A stretch of DNA of 64,000 nucleotides from Magnetococcales bacterium (lineage in GTDB: Bacteria; Pseudomonadota; Magnetococcia; Magnetococcales; Magnetaquicoccaceae), in contig JADGAR010000010.1 in assembly GCA_015231915.1 (NCBI GenBank), forward strand, positions 1 through 64,000. The letters are read 5' to 3'. How positions within the stretch are numbered: the stretch's first letter is position 1; each line of letters begins with the position of its first letter. This document shows, one piece after another, positions 43,185 to 52,505 of the stretch. The translations under genes and the position numbers were made by a program. The notes beneath the pieces were generated by a model. The model ran no database searches and had not been told where the DNA came from. It worked only from the letters and a program-made list of their open reading frames with translations.

Positions 43185-44870
43185 ATGTCCAAGCAGACCG
43201 TCAACCGGGGCGTCAAGGCCTCCGATCTGTTCGTGCAGTGTCTGGAGGCCGAAGGGGTGGAGCGGATTTTCGGCGTTCCGGGCGAGGAGAACCTCGACCT
43301 GCTGGAATCGCTGCGCACCTCGTCCATCAAGTTGGTGCTCACCCGTCACGAGCAGGCGGCGGCCTTCATGGCCGCCACCTTCGGCAGGCTGACGGGCAAG
43401 GCGGGGGTCTGTCTGGCGACCTTGGGTCCGGGGGCGACCAATCTGATCACCGGAGTGGCCTATGCCCAACTGGGCGGAATGCCGCTGGTGGCCATCACCG
43501 GACAGAAGCCGATCAAAAAGAGCAAACAGGGACGCTTCCAGATTCTGGACGTGGTGGGGACCATGCGACCGATCACCAAGCTGGCCGAGCAGATTCCCGC
43601 CGCCGGCAAGATCCCCTCCCTGGTGCGGGAGGCGTTCCGGCGGGCCGAGGAGGAACGCCCCGGGGCCGTCCACCTGGAACTGCCGGAGGACATCGCCCGC
43701 GAGCATACCGATGCCTCCCCTTTGCGCAAGATCGTCACCCAGCGCGCGGCCCCCGATCCGGTGGCGATCCGCGCGGCGGTGGACCGCATCCAGCAGGCGA
43801 AATCCCCCCTGGTGCTGATCGCCGCCGGGGCCAACCGCAAGCAGGTCTCCCGCAGCCTGACCGCCCTGATCGAAAAGACCCGCATGCCCTTCGTCTCCAC
43901 CCAGATGGGCAAGGGGGTGGTGGACGAACGGCGTCCGGAATACCTGGGTACCGCTGCCCTCACCGACGGGGATTATCTCCATTGCGCCATCGACCAGGCC
44001 GATCTCATCTTGTGCGTGGGCCACGATGTCACGGAAAAGCCCCCTGCCATCATGGGACACGGCGGGACGGCTGCAGTGATCCACGTCAATTTCACTTCGG
44101 CCCAGATCGACGATGTCTACTTCCCGGAACTGGAGGTGGTGGGCGATATCGCCCGCGGCATCGATGTCCTGACCCATCTCATCACCCCCTCCCCCGCATG
44201 GGATTTTCGCTATTTCCATCGCGTGGGCGAGGATCATGCCCGGCATGTCCGGCAGCGCAGCGACGCGGACAACTTCCCGGTCCTGCCGCAACGCCTGGTG
44301 GCGGATCTGCGGCGCGTGATGCCCGATGACGGCATCCTGGCCCTGGACAACGGCATGTACAAACTCTGGGTCGCCCGCAACTATCCGGCCCATCAACAAA
44401 ACACCGTCCTGTTGGACAACGCCCTGGCCAGCATGGGGACCGGTCTCCCCTCGGCCATGGCGGCCAAGCTGGTTCATCCGGACCGCAAGGTGGTGGCGGT
44501 ATGCGGCGACGGCGGATTCATGATGAATTCCCAGGAACTGGAAACCGCCGTGCGCCTGCAACAGGACCTGGTGATCCTCATCCTGCGGGACGACGGCTAC
44601 GGCATGATCCGCTGGAAACAGGAGAGCATGGGCCTGGTCGATTTCGGCCTGGGTTTCAAAAATCCGGATTTCGTCCTCTATGCGCAAAGCTACGGGGCGC
44701 ACGGCCACCGACTGCGCCGCGCCGGCGAACTGATCCCCCTGATGACCGCCTGCTTTGCCGCCGGCGGCGTCCATGTGATCGATATCCCGGTGGACTACTC
44801 GGAAAATGTCCGGGTTCTGACCGATGAATTGATGGCAAAAAGCTGTCTGGTTCCCTTCACCAAATCCTGA
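43185..44870 (+). CDS. Thiamine-diphosphate enzyme, acetolactate synthase large-subunit type
   Basis: A 561-residue ThDP-dependent enzyme. The N-terminal domain has FGVPGEENLDLLESL with the catalytic Glu in TRHEQAAAFMA, LGPGATNL and GQKPIKKSKQGRFQ; the C-terminal ThDP domain has ALASMGTGLPSAMAAK and the GDGGFMMNSQELETAV Mg/ThDP motif. It groups with the catabolic or FAD-independent AlsS-like proteins; no regulatory subunit gene (ilvH) follows. Product could be acetolactate or a related acyloin. Starts at 43155 (GGGGGA upstream) and 43185 (AAGGGA upstream) are both possible; 43185 matches family N-termini better. tpx follows after 24 bases. Confidence 0.88.
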   Translation: MSKQTVNRGVKASDLFVQCLEAEGVERIFGVPGEENLDLLESLRTSSIKLVLTRHEQAAAFMAATFGRLTGKAGVCLATLGPGATNLITGVAYAQLGGMPLVAITGQKPIKKSKQGRFQILDVVGTMRPITKLAEQIPAAGKIPSLVREAFRRAEEERPGAVHLELPEDIAREHTDASPLRKIVTQRAAPDPVAIRAAVDRIQQAKSPLVLIAAGANRKQVSRSLTALIEKTRMPFVSTQMGKGVVDERRPEYLGTAALTDGDYLHCAIDQADLILCVGHDVTEKPPAIMGHGGTAAVIHVNFTSAQIDDVYFPELEVVGDIARGIDVLTHLITPSPAWDFRYFHRVGEDHARHVRQRSDADNFPVLPQRLVADLRRVMPDDGILALDNGMYKLWVARNYPAHQQNTVLLDNALASMGTGLPSAMAAKLVHPDRKVVAVCGDGGFMMNSQELETAVRLQQDLVILILRDDGYGMIRWKQESMGLVDFGLGFKNPDFVLYAQSYGAHGHRLRRAGELIPLMTACFAAGGVHVIDIPVDYSENVRVLTDELMAKSCLVPFTKS

Positions 44871-44894
44871 CAACCGCAACATCCGGAGAACAAC

Positions 44895-45395
44895 ATGAGC
44901 AGCATCACCCTGAAAGGCAATCCGATTCACACCTGCGGCGAACTCCCGCCCGCAGGCTCCCAGGCGCCCGATTTTATCCTCACCAAGGTGGATCTGAGCG
45001 ACATCACCCTGGCCAATCTGGCGGGCAAACGGGTGGTGATCAACATCTTTCCCAGCATCGACACCCCGGTGTGCGCGGCCTCGGTGCGCTACTTCAACCA
45101 GGATGCGGCCAAACGTCCCAACACGGTGGTGTTGTGCGTCTCGCTGGATCTCCCCTTCGCCCACAAACGGTTCTGCGGGGCCGAGGGGCTGGATGACGTA
45201 ATGTCGGTCTCCGAGTTGCGGCAACGGGGCTTCGGCGAGGCCTACGGGGTGCGGATCGTGGATGGCCCCCTGGCCGGACTGCTGGCCCGCGCCGTGGTGG
45301 TTCTGGACGAGTCCGGACGGGTGACCTATACCCAGCAGGTCCCGGAAATCGTCCAGGAACCCGATTACGCCGCTGTGCTGGCAGCGCTGGGCTGA
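44895..45395 (+). CDS. tpx: Thiol peroxidase Tpx
   Basis: A 166-residue atypical 2-Cys peroxiredoxin reducing hydroperoxides with thioredoxin. Start (ITLKGNPIHTCGELP), FPSIDTPVCAASVRYFNQ with the peroxidatic Cys in the TPVC motif, SLDLPFAHKRFCGAEG with the resolving Cys, and the C-terminal VVVLDESGRVTYTQQVPEI all match Tpx. GGAG lies upstream. It is cotranscribed, on spacing, with the acetolactate-synthase-like gene; the reason for the pairing is not obvious. Confidence 0.97.
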   Translation: MSSITLKGNPIHTCGELPPAGSQAPDFILTKVDLSDITLANLAGKRVVINIFPSIDTPVCAASVRYFNQDAAKRPNTVVLCVSLDLPFAHKRFCGAEGLDDVMSVSELRQRGFGEAYGVRIVDGPLAGLLARAVVVLDESGRVTYTQQVPEIVQEPDYAAVLAALG

Positions 45396-45402
45396 CCCTC
45401 CC

Positions 45403-45822
45403 ATGGTCTCCGCACCGCCGCCCCTCCGGGAGGAGGAATACCGGGCCACGGAACGCAGCTTCGGCCTGGTGTTCGCCGCCTTTTTCGCCGTGATCGGGGT
45501 CTGGCCCCTGTGGCATGGCCAGCCATGGCGCCTATGGGCGATCGCGGCGGGAGCGCTTTTTCTGGCGGTTGCGCTGCTCAAGCCCTCGCTTCTGAAACCC
45601 TTGAACCGGCTCTGGGGACGATTCGGTGCCTTGCTGCACCGGCTCGTCTCCCCGGCGGTGATGGCCGTGGTGTTTTTCGCCGTGGTCACCCCCATCGCCC
45701 TGCTGATGCGCATGCTCGGCAAGGATCCCTTGCGGCTGAAAAAGGATCCCGCCGCAAGGAGCTATTGGATCGTCCGCGATCCGGCGGGACCCTTGCCCGA
45801 TACCATGCCCTTCCAATTCTGA
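45403..45822 (+). CDS. SxtJ-family membrane protein
   Basis: A 139-residue protein with three hydrophobic segments (about 22-40, 43-62 and 80-105). The pattern SFGLVFAAFFAVIGVWPLW, a Pro-rich mid-section KPSLLKPLNRLWGRFG, and a C-terminal RSYWIVRDPAGP match SxtJ, a small membrane protein next to carbamoyltransferases in saxitoxin and many polysaccharide clusters. Function is unknown; it is presumed to help the carbamoyltransferase at the membrane. It lies eight bases after tpx. Confidence 0.85.
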   Translation: MVSAPPPLREEEYRATERSFGLVFAAFFAVIGVWPLWHGQPWRLWAIAAGALFLAVALLKPSLLKPLNRLWGRFGALLHRLVSPAVMAVVFFAVVTPIALLMRMLGKDPLRLKKDPAARSYWIVRDPAGPLPDTMPFQF

Positions 45823-45851
45823 ATGCACCACACCCCACCAGGAGCCGATCC

Positions 45852-46001
45852 ATGTCCTTCCTCTCTGAATTCTGGGCCTTTCTGCGGATTCGCAAGAAAT
45901 ACTGGCTGCTGCCGATCCTGATCGTGCTCCTGCTGCTGGGCGGGCTGATCGTGCTTTCCCAGGGATCGGCTGTGGCGCCATTCATCTACACCCTCTTTTA
46001 G
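45852..46001 (+). CDS. DUF5989 small membrane protein
   Basis: A 49-residue protein with a single transmembrane helix (YWLLPILIVLLLLGGLIVLS), preceded by FLSEFWAFLRIRKK and ending SAVAPFIYTLF. This is the pattern of DUF5989, a small protein almost always between an SxtJ gene and a carbamoyltransferase gene. Too short for most gene finders. An AGGAG lies about nine bases before ATG 45852. Role unknown, presumably part of the carbamoyl-transfer complex. Confidence 0.88.
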   Translation: MSFLSEFWAFLRIRKKYWLLPILIVLLLLGGLIVLSQGSAVAPFIYTLF

Positions 46002-46018
46002 AACGCCCGGATCCGGCC

Positions 46019-47854
46019 ATGCATATCCTCGGCATTTCGGCCTACTATCACGATAGCGCCGCCGCTCTGATCAACGATGGCGTCATCGTCGCCGCAGCCC
46101 AGGAAGAACGGTTCACCCGCAACAAACACGACCCCGCCTTTCCCAGGCACGCCATCGACTACTGCCTGGCCGAGGCGGGGTTGTCCCTCTCCGGGGTGGA
46201 GCGCGTGGTCTTCTACGACAAGCCCTTCCTCAAGTTCGAACGGCTGCTGGAGACCTATCTCGCCTTCGCCCCGCGCGGCTTCACCTCGTTCCGCATGGCC
46301 ATCATGGTCTGGATCAAGGAAAAACTGTTCCAGAAACGCCTGCTCGCCCAGGAACTGCAACGCATCGATCCGGCCTTCGACCCGGCCCGCCTGCTGTTCA
46401 CCGAGCATCATCAGGCCCACGCGGCCAGCGCCTTCTATCCCTCCCCCTTCGAGGAGGCCCTGGTGCTGACCATGGACGGCGTGGGAGAATGGACCACCAC
46501 CTCCGCCGGCATCGGACGGGGGGCGCACCTGGAACTCCTCCGGGAGATCCACTTCCCCCACTCCCTGGGGCTGCTCTATTCGGCCTTCACCTATTACACC
46601 GGCTTCCGGGTCAACTCCGGCGAGTACAAGCTGATGGGCCTGGCCCCCTACGGCGAACCGCGCTACGTGGACCCGATCCGCCAACACCTGATCGACATCA
46701 AGGAAGACGGCACCTTTCGCCTCGATCTCGATTACTTCGACTACTGCACCGGGCTGACCATGACCAACGCCCGCTTCGACGCCCTGTTCGGCGGGCCGGC
46801 GCGCCGCCCGGAGGAACCACTGGAACAACGCCACATGGATCTGGCCGCCTCGATCCAGGTGGTCACCGAAGAGGTGGTCGTGGGCCTGGCCCGTGCCCTG
46901 GCCAAAGAGACCGGCATGCGCAACCTCTGCCTGGCCGGGGGGGTGGCGCTCAACTGCGTGGCCAACGGCAAACTGTTGCGCACCGGCCTGTTCGACCACA
47001 TCTGGATCCAGCCCGCCGCCGGGGATGCCGGCGGGGCGCTGGGTGCGGCCCTGGCAGCCGCCCACTGGCATCTGGGGCAACCCCGCAGCGTCACGCCGGG
47101 CCGCGACGCCATGCGCGGCTCCTATCTCGGCCCGGCCTTCTCCCAGGAGGAGATCGAACGCCGCCTGCGGGCCGTGGGGGCACGCTTCACCGTGCTCGAC
47201 GACGAGGCGCTGCGCAACGCCTGCGTCGATGCGCTGACCCAAGAAAAGGCGCTCGGCTGGTTCCAGGGACGCATGGAGTTCGGTCCGCGCGCCCTCGGAG
47301 GCCGCTCCATCCTCGGCGACCCCCGCTCCCCGACCATGCAGTCGCTGCTCAACCTGAAGGTCAAATTCCGGGAGTCGTTCCGTCCGTTCGCCCCCTCGGT
47401 CCTGGCCGAGGAGGCCGCTGCCTGGTTCGACCTGGACCGGGAAAGCCCCTACATGCTCCTGGTGGCCGAGGTCCGACCCGAACACCGCCGCGCCATGACC
47501 CCGGCAGAACAGGCCCTGTTCGGCATCGCCAAGCTCAACGTGCCGCGCTCCTCCATTCCGGCGGTCACCCATGTGGATTATTCGGCCCGGGTCCAGACCG
47601 TGCATGCCGACACCAATCCCCGCTACCACGCCCTGATCCGCGCCTTCCACGAAAAAACCGGCTGCCCGGTGATCGTCAACACCAGCTTCAACGTGCGCGG
47701 CGAACCGATCGTCGGCGCGCCGGAAGACGCCTTCCGCTGCTTCATGGGCACCGGCATCGAGACCCTGGCGGTGGGCAACTGCTTTCTCGTCAAGGAGGAT
47801 CAAGACCCGGAACTGGCCATCACCAACCATACCGACCGCTTCGTGCCGGATTGA
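46019..47854 (+). CDS. Carbamoyltransferase (NodU/CmcH/TobZ family)
   Basis: A 611-residue enzyme that moves a carbamoyl group from carbamoyl phosphate to a hydroxyl, usually on a sugar. N-terminal Kae1-like domain: ILGISAYYHDSAAALINDG, FTEHHQAHAASAFYPSPF with the metal-binding HH-x-x-H, TMDGVGEW; C-terminal YrdC-like-associated domain with QGRMEFGPRALGGRSILGDPR and NTSFNVRGEPIV. Unlike TobZ or NodU with a known acceptor, the acceptor here is unknown. SxtJ, DUF5989 and an SGNH hydrolase beside it make the conserved carbamoyl cluster; a surface or secreted glycan is the likely target. Confidence 0.95.
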   Translation: MHILGISAYYHDSAAALINDGVIVAAAQEERFTRNKHDPAFPRHAIDYCLAEAGLSLSGVERVVFYDKPFLKFERLLETYLAFAPRGFTSFRMAIMVWIKEKLFQKRLLAQELQRIDPAFDPARLLFTEHHQAHAASAFYPSPFEEALVLTMDGVGEWTTTSAGIGRGAHLELLREIHFPHSLGLLYSAFTYYTGFRVNSGEYKLMGLAPYGEPRYVDPIRQHLIDIKEDGTFRLDLDYFDYCTGLTMTNARFDALFGGPARRPEEPLEQRHMDLAASIQVVTEEVVVGLARALAKETGMRNLCLAGGVALNCVANGKLLRTGLFDHIWIQPAAGDAGGALGAALAAAHWHLGQPRSVTPGRDAMRGSYLGPAFSQEEIERRLRAVGARFTVLDDEALRNACVDALTQEKALGWFQGRMEFGPRALGGRSILGDPRSPTMQSLLNLKVKFRESFRPFAPSVLAEEAAAWFDLDRESPYMLLVAEVRPEHRRAMTPAEQALFGIAKLNVPRSSIPAVTHVDYSARVQTVHADTNPRYHALIRAFHEKTGCPVIVNTSFNVRGEPIVGAPEDAFRCFMGTGIETLAVGNCFLVKEDQDPELAITNHTDRFVPD

Positions 47855-47861
47855 GGACGCC

Positions 47862-49067
47862 ATGTTCACATGGATGAAAAAAGGGTTCGTCTGGCTGATC
47901 ATCGTCGGCATCAGCGCCGTCATGCTGGAGGTCGGTGCCTACTTCATCCATCAACACCTGCTCTACCAGAAACGCGACTGGGCCGAAATTCTCGCCAACG
48001 CAGCCGACCTCTATCCGGGCGTGAACCTGGATCAGGTGCTGGCGGATCAACACCAGACCAACGCCAACCTCGAATTCGATTTCTACCGTCACTACCGGCC
48101 CAAAAGCTCCCATCCCGGCAAGGCCATGTCCACCGACGCCGAAGGGTTCCGGCAGACGGTCCAGTATCTCAAACCCGGCGACCTTCCGGTCATCAAGGTG
48201 GCCTTGCTGGGCGGCTCCACCATGTGGGGAATCGGCGCCGAGGCGGACGATCAGACCCTGGCCTCCCATTTCGGCAGGCTGCTCAACGCTGCGGATCCAC
48301 AATTCAACTACCGGGTGAAAAATCTCGGGGTGGGCGGCTACCAGAATACCCAGGAGTTGATCATCCTGCTGGAACGTCTCGCTGCCGACCCGTTCGACAT
48401 CTACCTCTTTTACGACGGCGTCAACGAGGCCATCGCCGGCTTGAGCGTCCTGGACAGAAAACTCGAAAATCATCCCCTCATGGTCCCCCACGAGAAATTC
48501 AAGGCCTGGACACCGGGCACCTTCACCAACTGGCGTGTGGCGATCCGCAAATCCTTTGAGCGCTGGCTCAATAACCTTTATTTTGTCAAATGTATCACGA
48601 TCATCCGGGAACGCCGCCAGGAACATGCCCAACCGGAGCGGATCACCGCCCTGAACGAACGGGAGATCCAGCAGGCCCGCCGCGTGACCGACTGGTATGC
48701 CCAGAACAAACGCATCATTGAGGCGCTGGCCAGGGAGTTTCATTATCTGCCATTGTTCCTGCTGCAACCGACCCTGTTCACCAAGGAGTCCCTGTCTGCG
48801 CGGGAAAAGGATTCACCGCAATGGAGCGACCAGCGGCATGTCCTGTTCGAACGGGCGGTGTACGAGGCCTTTCGGCAGCGCTTCGGCAAGGACGACGACT
48901 TTTTCGACCTCTCCCACGCCATCCGGACGCCGGAGACCGTCTATCTGGACGATCACCATGTGGCCGGTTCCGGCAACCGGCTGCTGGCCGAAATCGTCAT
49001 GGGGGCCGTCGGAGAGAGGATCATGGCCAGGGCGCGCGTCATCCGGCCACGCACCGGCACGCCTTGA
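47862..49067 (+). CDS. Membrane-anchored SGNH/GDSL hydrolase-like protein
   Basis: A 401-residue protein with one N-terminal membrane anchor (about residues 7-32) and a periplasmic domain of SGNH-hydrolase type. The block I GGSTMWG supplies the nucleophile Ser; NLGVGGYQNTQE and LFYDGVNEA fill blocks II and III (Gly, Asn); DDHHVAGSGN near the C-terminus supplies the Asp-His pair. Such enzymes attach or remove acyl groups on surface sugars. It follows the carbamoyltransferase by seven bases. Substrate unknown. Confidence 0.85.
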   Translation: MFTWMKKGFVWLIIVGISAVMLEVGAYFIHQHLLYQKRDWAEILANAADLYPGVNLDQVLADQHQTNANLEFDFYRHYRPKSSHPGKAMSTDAEGFRQTVQYLKPGDLPVIKVALLGGSTMWGIGAEADDQTLASHFGRLLNAADPQFNYRVKNLGVGGYQNTQELIILLERLAADPFDIYLFYDGVNEAIAGLSVLDRKLENHPLMVPHEKFKAWTPGTFTNWRVAIRKSFERWLNNLYFVKCITIIRERRQEHAQPERITALNEREIQQARRVTDWYAQNKRIIEALAREFHYLPLFLLQPTLFTKESLSAREKDSPQWSDQRHVLFERAVYEAFRQRFGKDDDFFDLSHAIRTPETVYLDDHHVAGSGNRLLAEIVMGAVGERIMARARVIRPRTGTP

Positions 49068-49129
49068 CGAGAGGAACGGTTGTGCCATTTTTGGCATGTA
49101 AAGCAACATGAGAAGGGGGGGAGACCGCC

Positions 49130-51025
49130 ATGGAGCGCTTTGCAAGAGAACTTCCGCGCTGGCTGACGAGAGGTTTCGCGCTGGCTCTGGCCATCTGGAG
49201 CGCGCTGCTGGCGAGTTCGCTTGCCTGGAACGTCCGCCACGAACACCGGCATACCGAAAGGCTCGTGCTCGGGATTGCCCGGGCCAATTTCAACAAGGAT
49301 GTCGCCATCCGGCTTTGGGCGACCGCCCATGGCGGGGTTTATGTTCCGGTCTCGGAGCGCACCCAACCCAATCCCCACCTGGCGCACGTCCCGGAACGAG
49401 ACATCACCACCCCCTCCGGTCGCCAACTGACCCTGATGAATCCGGCCTTCATGCTGCGCCAGGTCATGCACGAGTTCCACGAACTCTACGGCATCCAGGG
49501 ACGCATCACCAGCCTCAACCCCCTCAACCCGGTGAATGTTCCGGACGCATGGGAACGTGACGCCCTGCTCTCCTTTGAACGCGGCGTGGAGGAAGCGGTC
49601 GAAATCATCGACCAAAACGGAGAAAAAATCCTGCGCATGATGCAACCCCTGGTCACCCGGTCGGGATGCGTCAAGTGTCACGAGCATCAGGGCTACCGGG
49701 AGGGAGACGTGCGCGGCGGGGTTGGGGTGGCGGTGCCCATGACGCCCTATCGGGAGTTGGCCACGATCAACCTCCGGGCCATCTGGCTCTCCCATGGCGC
49801 CATCTGGCTGTTGGGCAGCGCAGGCATTGTCCTGGCCTTCCGGCGCTTCCGGCAGCAGTGGGATGCCATCGCGCTCGCCAAGGAGCAGGCGGAGGCGGCC
49901 AACCGGGCGAAGAATGTGTTTCTGGCCACCATGAGTCACGAGATCCGCACGCCTGTCAACATTGTCATCGGCTCCGGCGATCTGTTGCTGGAAACCCCCT
50001 TGAACGAAGAACAGCAGCATTATGTCGAGCGGATGCAGAATGCCGGCAATACCTTATTGGAGTTGATCAATCCGGTTCTGGATCTGGCCAAGATCGATGC
50101 GGGCCATCTGAGCGTGGAGAACCTGCCGGTTCGACTGCGGGATCTGCTCCGGGAAGTGCATACCCTGATGGAAGGAAACGCGACCCGCAAGGGGCTGGAA
50201 CTCGGCCATCATCTGGACCCGGCCCTGCCCGAATGGGTGTTGCTCGACCCGCTGCGGGTCCGGCAGATTCTGATCAATCTGCTCGGCAATGCCATCAAGT
50301 TCACCGAACGCGGCACCATCACGCTCCGTTGCGAAAAGGCGCACGACGTACCGGATCGGTTGCGGCTGATCGTGACGGACAGTGGCATCGGCATGGAACG
50401 GAAACACCTGGAGATGATTTTCGAGGAGTTCACCCAGATTGACAGCGGTCCTGCCCGCCGCCATGGCGGGACCGGGCTGGGCCTGGCCATCACCCGCCGT
50501 CTGGTGGAACTGATGGGGGGGACGATTCAGGCGGACAGTCTGCCGGGTCGGGGGAGTCTGTTTCAGGTGCTGCTGCCGTTGCGGCCCGCAGCACCTCCTG
50601 CCCCGCCGGTCTCCAGCGCACCGGCCACGCCGCAGGTCCACCCCTTGCGGATTCTGCTTGCGGAGGATTGCCCGGACAACCAGGCCCTGGTCCGGGCCTT
50701 TCTGAAGCAAAGCGGCCACTCCCTGGAGGTGGTCGAGAATGGCGCGGAGGCGGAGCGCAGGGTGCAGGAGGCGACATTCGATCTGATTTTGATGGACGTT
50801 CAGATGCCGGTGATGGACGGCTACACTGCCACCCGTCGGATACGGGAGTGGGAACGGGCAACAGGGCGGGGGCCGCTGTGCATCATCGCCTTCACGGCCC
50901 ACGCCCTGGAGGGGGAGGCCAAGCACAGCATGGACGCGGGTTGCGACATGCATGTGACCAAACCGATCAAGAAGCGGTATCTGCTGGATCTGTTGAGCCG
51001 CGTGGCGGAGGAACGGCGGGGCTGA
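49130..51025 (+). CDS. Hybrid histidine kinase with DUF3365 (Tll0287-like) CxxCH sensor
   Basis: A 631-residue membrane kinase. An N-terminal transmembrane helix (about 15-35), then a periplasmic DUF3365/Tll0287-like domain ending with C180-V-K-C183-H184, a c-type haem attachment motif, then a second transmembrane helix (about 220-240). The cytoplasmic part has HisKA with H270, HATPase ([24 protein letters not shown]) and a receiver with D556 ([11 protein letters not shown]). Together this looks like a haem-based redox or gas sensor whose response regulator is elsewhere. A GGGG-GGAG region precedes the ATG. It ends convergent with dedA. Confidence 0.92.
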   Translation: MERFARELPRWLTRGFALALAIWSALLASSLAWNVRHEHRHTERLVLGIARANFNKDVAIRLWATAHGGVYVPVSERTQPNPHLAHVPERDITTPSGRQLTLMNPAFMLRQVMHEFHELYGIQGRITSLNPLNPVNVPDAWERDALLSFERGVEEAVEIIDQNGEKILRMMQPLVTRSGCVKCHEHQGYREGDVRGGVGVAVPMTPYRELATINLRAIWLSHGAIWLLGSAGIVLAFRRFRQQWDAIALAKEQAEAANRAKNVFLATMSHEIRTPVNIVIGSGDLLLETPLNEEQQHYVERMQNAGNTLLELINPVLDLAKIDAGHLSVENLPVRLRDLLREVHTLMEGNATRKGLELGHHLDPALPEWVLLDPLRVRQILINLLGNAIKFTERGTITLRCEKAHDVPDRLRLIVTDSGIGMERKHLEMIFEEFTQIDSGPARRHGGTGLGLAITRRLVELMGGTIQADSLPGRGSLFQVLLPLRPAAPPAPPVSSAPATPQVHPLRILLAEDCPDNQALVRAFLKQSGHSLEVVENGAEAERRVQEATFDLILMDVQMPVMDGYTATRRIREWERATGRGPLCIIAFTAHALEGEAKHSMDAGCDMHVTKPIKKRYLLDLLSRVAEERRG

Positions 51026-51034
51026 CCGGGTTGG

Positions 51035-51643
51035 TCAGGCCGTCTGTTTGCGCCTTTTTTGCCAGAGCAGGTAGCCCCCGATGACCAGGATGGCGAACAC
51101 CACTGCGGCCAGGACCACCCACAGGGTATTGCGTTTGACCCACTCCTGGTTTTCGCCGATCAGGTAGCCGAAGACCAGGAGGATGATGTTCCAGAGGGTG
51201 GCGCCGGCAAAGGTATAGAGAAGAAATGGCGCAATGCGCATGCGCCCCAGGCCGGCGGGCATGGAGATGAGGTGCCGGATGCCGGGAAAGAAGCGACCGG
51301 TGAAGATGGAGATTTCGCCGTGGCGGGCGAAAAAGGTTTCGGTTTGTTGGAGGTGTTTTTCGGTGATGAGGAAATAGCGCCCGAAGCGCAGGATAATGGG
51401 CGTGCCCAGCCAGAGGGCGAGGTAGTAGCTGCCCAGGGACCCGGCGATGCTGCCCAGGCTGGAGGCGACCACCGAACCGGTCCAGCCCAGCTTGCCGGTG
51501 GAGACCAGATACCCGGCGGGGATCATGACGAGTTCGGATGGGACGGGAAAGATGGAACTCTCCATGGCCATCAAGACAAAAATGGCAAAATAATCGAGTT
51601 GACCCATCCATTCGAGGAGGAGGTTGGTGATTCGTTCGCCCAT
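51035..51643 (-). CDS. DedA-family membrane protein
   Basis: A 202-residue membrane protein of the DedA/SNARE-associated (VTT) family, probable lipid or undecaprenyl-phosphate flippase. Visible are the ESSIFPVPSELVMIPAGYL and F-F-x-R-H-G-E-I-x-I-F-x-G-R-F-F-P-G-x-R motifs with the conserved Glu and Arg residues, and the C-terminal LWNIILLVFGYLIGE helix. About five hydrophobic segments. Start at ATG 51643 fits the family; no good ribosome-binding site was seen, and tRNA-Gln lies just upstream (31 bases), so it may be read from the same promoter. Confidence 0.93.
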   Translation of the reverse strand: MGERITNLLLEWMGQLDYFAIFVLMAMESSIFPVPSELVMIPAGYLVSTGKLGWTGSVVASSLGSIAGSLGSYYLALWLGTPIILRFGRYFLITEKHLQQTETFFARHGEISIFTGRFFPGIRHLISMPAGLGRMRIAPFLLYTFAGATLWNIILLVFGYLIGENQEWVKRNTLWVVLAAVVFAILVIGGYLLWQKRRKQTA

Positions 51644-51674
51644 GAGCGCCGCAGGAGGCAAGAAGAGAGGAGTT

Positions 51675-51748
51675 GGCTGGCGGACTAGGACTCGAACCTA
51701 GACTGGAGGAGTCAGAATCCTCTATCCTGCCATTAGACGATCCGCCAT
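51675..51748 (-). tRNA. tRNA-Gln (anticodon CUG)
   Basis: A 74-base cloverleaf on the minus strand. Acceptor stem TGGCGGA pairs with TCCGCCA, discriminator G and an encoded CCA (51675-51677). Anticodon stem GAGGA/TCCTC with loop TTCTGAC gives anticodon CTG, codon CAG. The T-loop GTTCGAGTC is standard. The U1-A72 pair and G73 are identity elements of tRNA-Gln. Confidence 0.95.
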
Positions 51749-51757
51749 CAGCTTTTT

Positions 51758-51786
51758 TTTATACCATACCCTGTCTGCGCCGTCAA
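51758..51786 (-). promoter_or_regulatory. Sigma-70 promoter of tRNA-Gln
   Basis: On the minus strand TTGACG (51786-51781), 17 bases, TATAAA (51763-51758). It would start transcription about three to five bases before the mature tRNA. It may also serve dedA downstream. Confidence 0.85.
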
Positions 51787-51820
51787 GCCGAAAAAGGTAG
51801 CCCAGTGCCCCGGCGCACGG

Positions 51821-52387
51821 TCAGTACCGATAGCGCCAGTCGTGCCCCCAATTGCGGTTCCATCTTGGGTAGTTGCGATAGTCGTGACGAGGTCCTAAGC
51901 TCTCGTAAATGACCACACCGGGTGCCGGATAGACCGGAACCGGCACCATATAGCGGGTCGCCGGGCGGGGGACGACCACCTGGCCAGGGGGGAGATAGCG
52001 ATCCACCAGGCGCCACTGGCCGTTGTCGTAACGGCAGGTCAGGCCGGCAAAGGTCTCCTGGTTGCCATCGAGGATGGCCTGGATGTTGACCTCGCGGCAG
52101 ATGCGCCCCTGTACCATCCGGGCGGGCTGCGGGGTGACCATATAGGAGACACGGTTGTCCGGGTTGACCCAGGTGACCTCGGTCTGGGAGGGGCCGTACT
52201 CCAGGGCGTTGTGGATCACCAGGTAACTCTCTTTTTCCCGTTCGTTGCCGCTGGCGTGACCGAGCAGTCCGCCGACGAAGGGGCCGATCAGGGACCCCAC
52301 GCCCGCGCTCGAACCGGCGTCCGCCAGAACGGCAGACGGAATTCCCATCCAGCCGACCAGGGTCAAAGAGAGCAGCCAACGTGGCAT
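51821..52387 (-). CDS. RT0821/Lpp0805-type surface antigen-like protein
   Basis: A 188-residue exported protein. The signal peptide (WLLSLTLVGWMGIPSAVLA) is followed by a glycine-zipper (GVGSLIGPFVGGLLGHASG) typical of 17-kDa surface antigens, then the domain NPDNRVSYMVTP, ICREVNIQAILDG and TFAGLTCRYDNGQWRLV, which matches the RT0821/Lpp0805 family. The C-terminal 60 residues are Pro/Tyr/Arg-rich. GAGGAG eight bases before ATG 52387 fixes the start. No lipobox is evident. Its promoter is probably in 52388-52505. Confidence 0.82.
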   Translation of the reverse strand: MPRWLLSLTLVGWMGIPSAVLADAGSSAGVGSLIGPFVGGLLGHASGNEREKESYLVIHNALEYGPSQTEVTWVNPDNRVSYMVTPQPARMVQGRICREVNIQAILDGNQETFAGLTCRYDNGQWRLVDRYLPPGQVVVPRPATRYMVPVPVYPAPGVVIYESLGPRHDYRNYPRWNRNWGHDWRYRY

Positions 52388-52505
52388 GTCGATTCTCCTC
52401 GTGTGGACAGCGGCATGAACGGACAAGCGGATTTTCTTTTCGATGCGGACAGGTTTTTAGTATGGCACGACGGGATGCGGGGGTCAACGTCGCAGCCCAG
52501 CGCCC

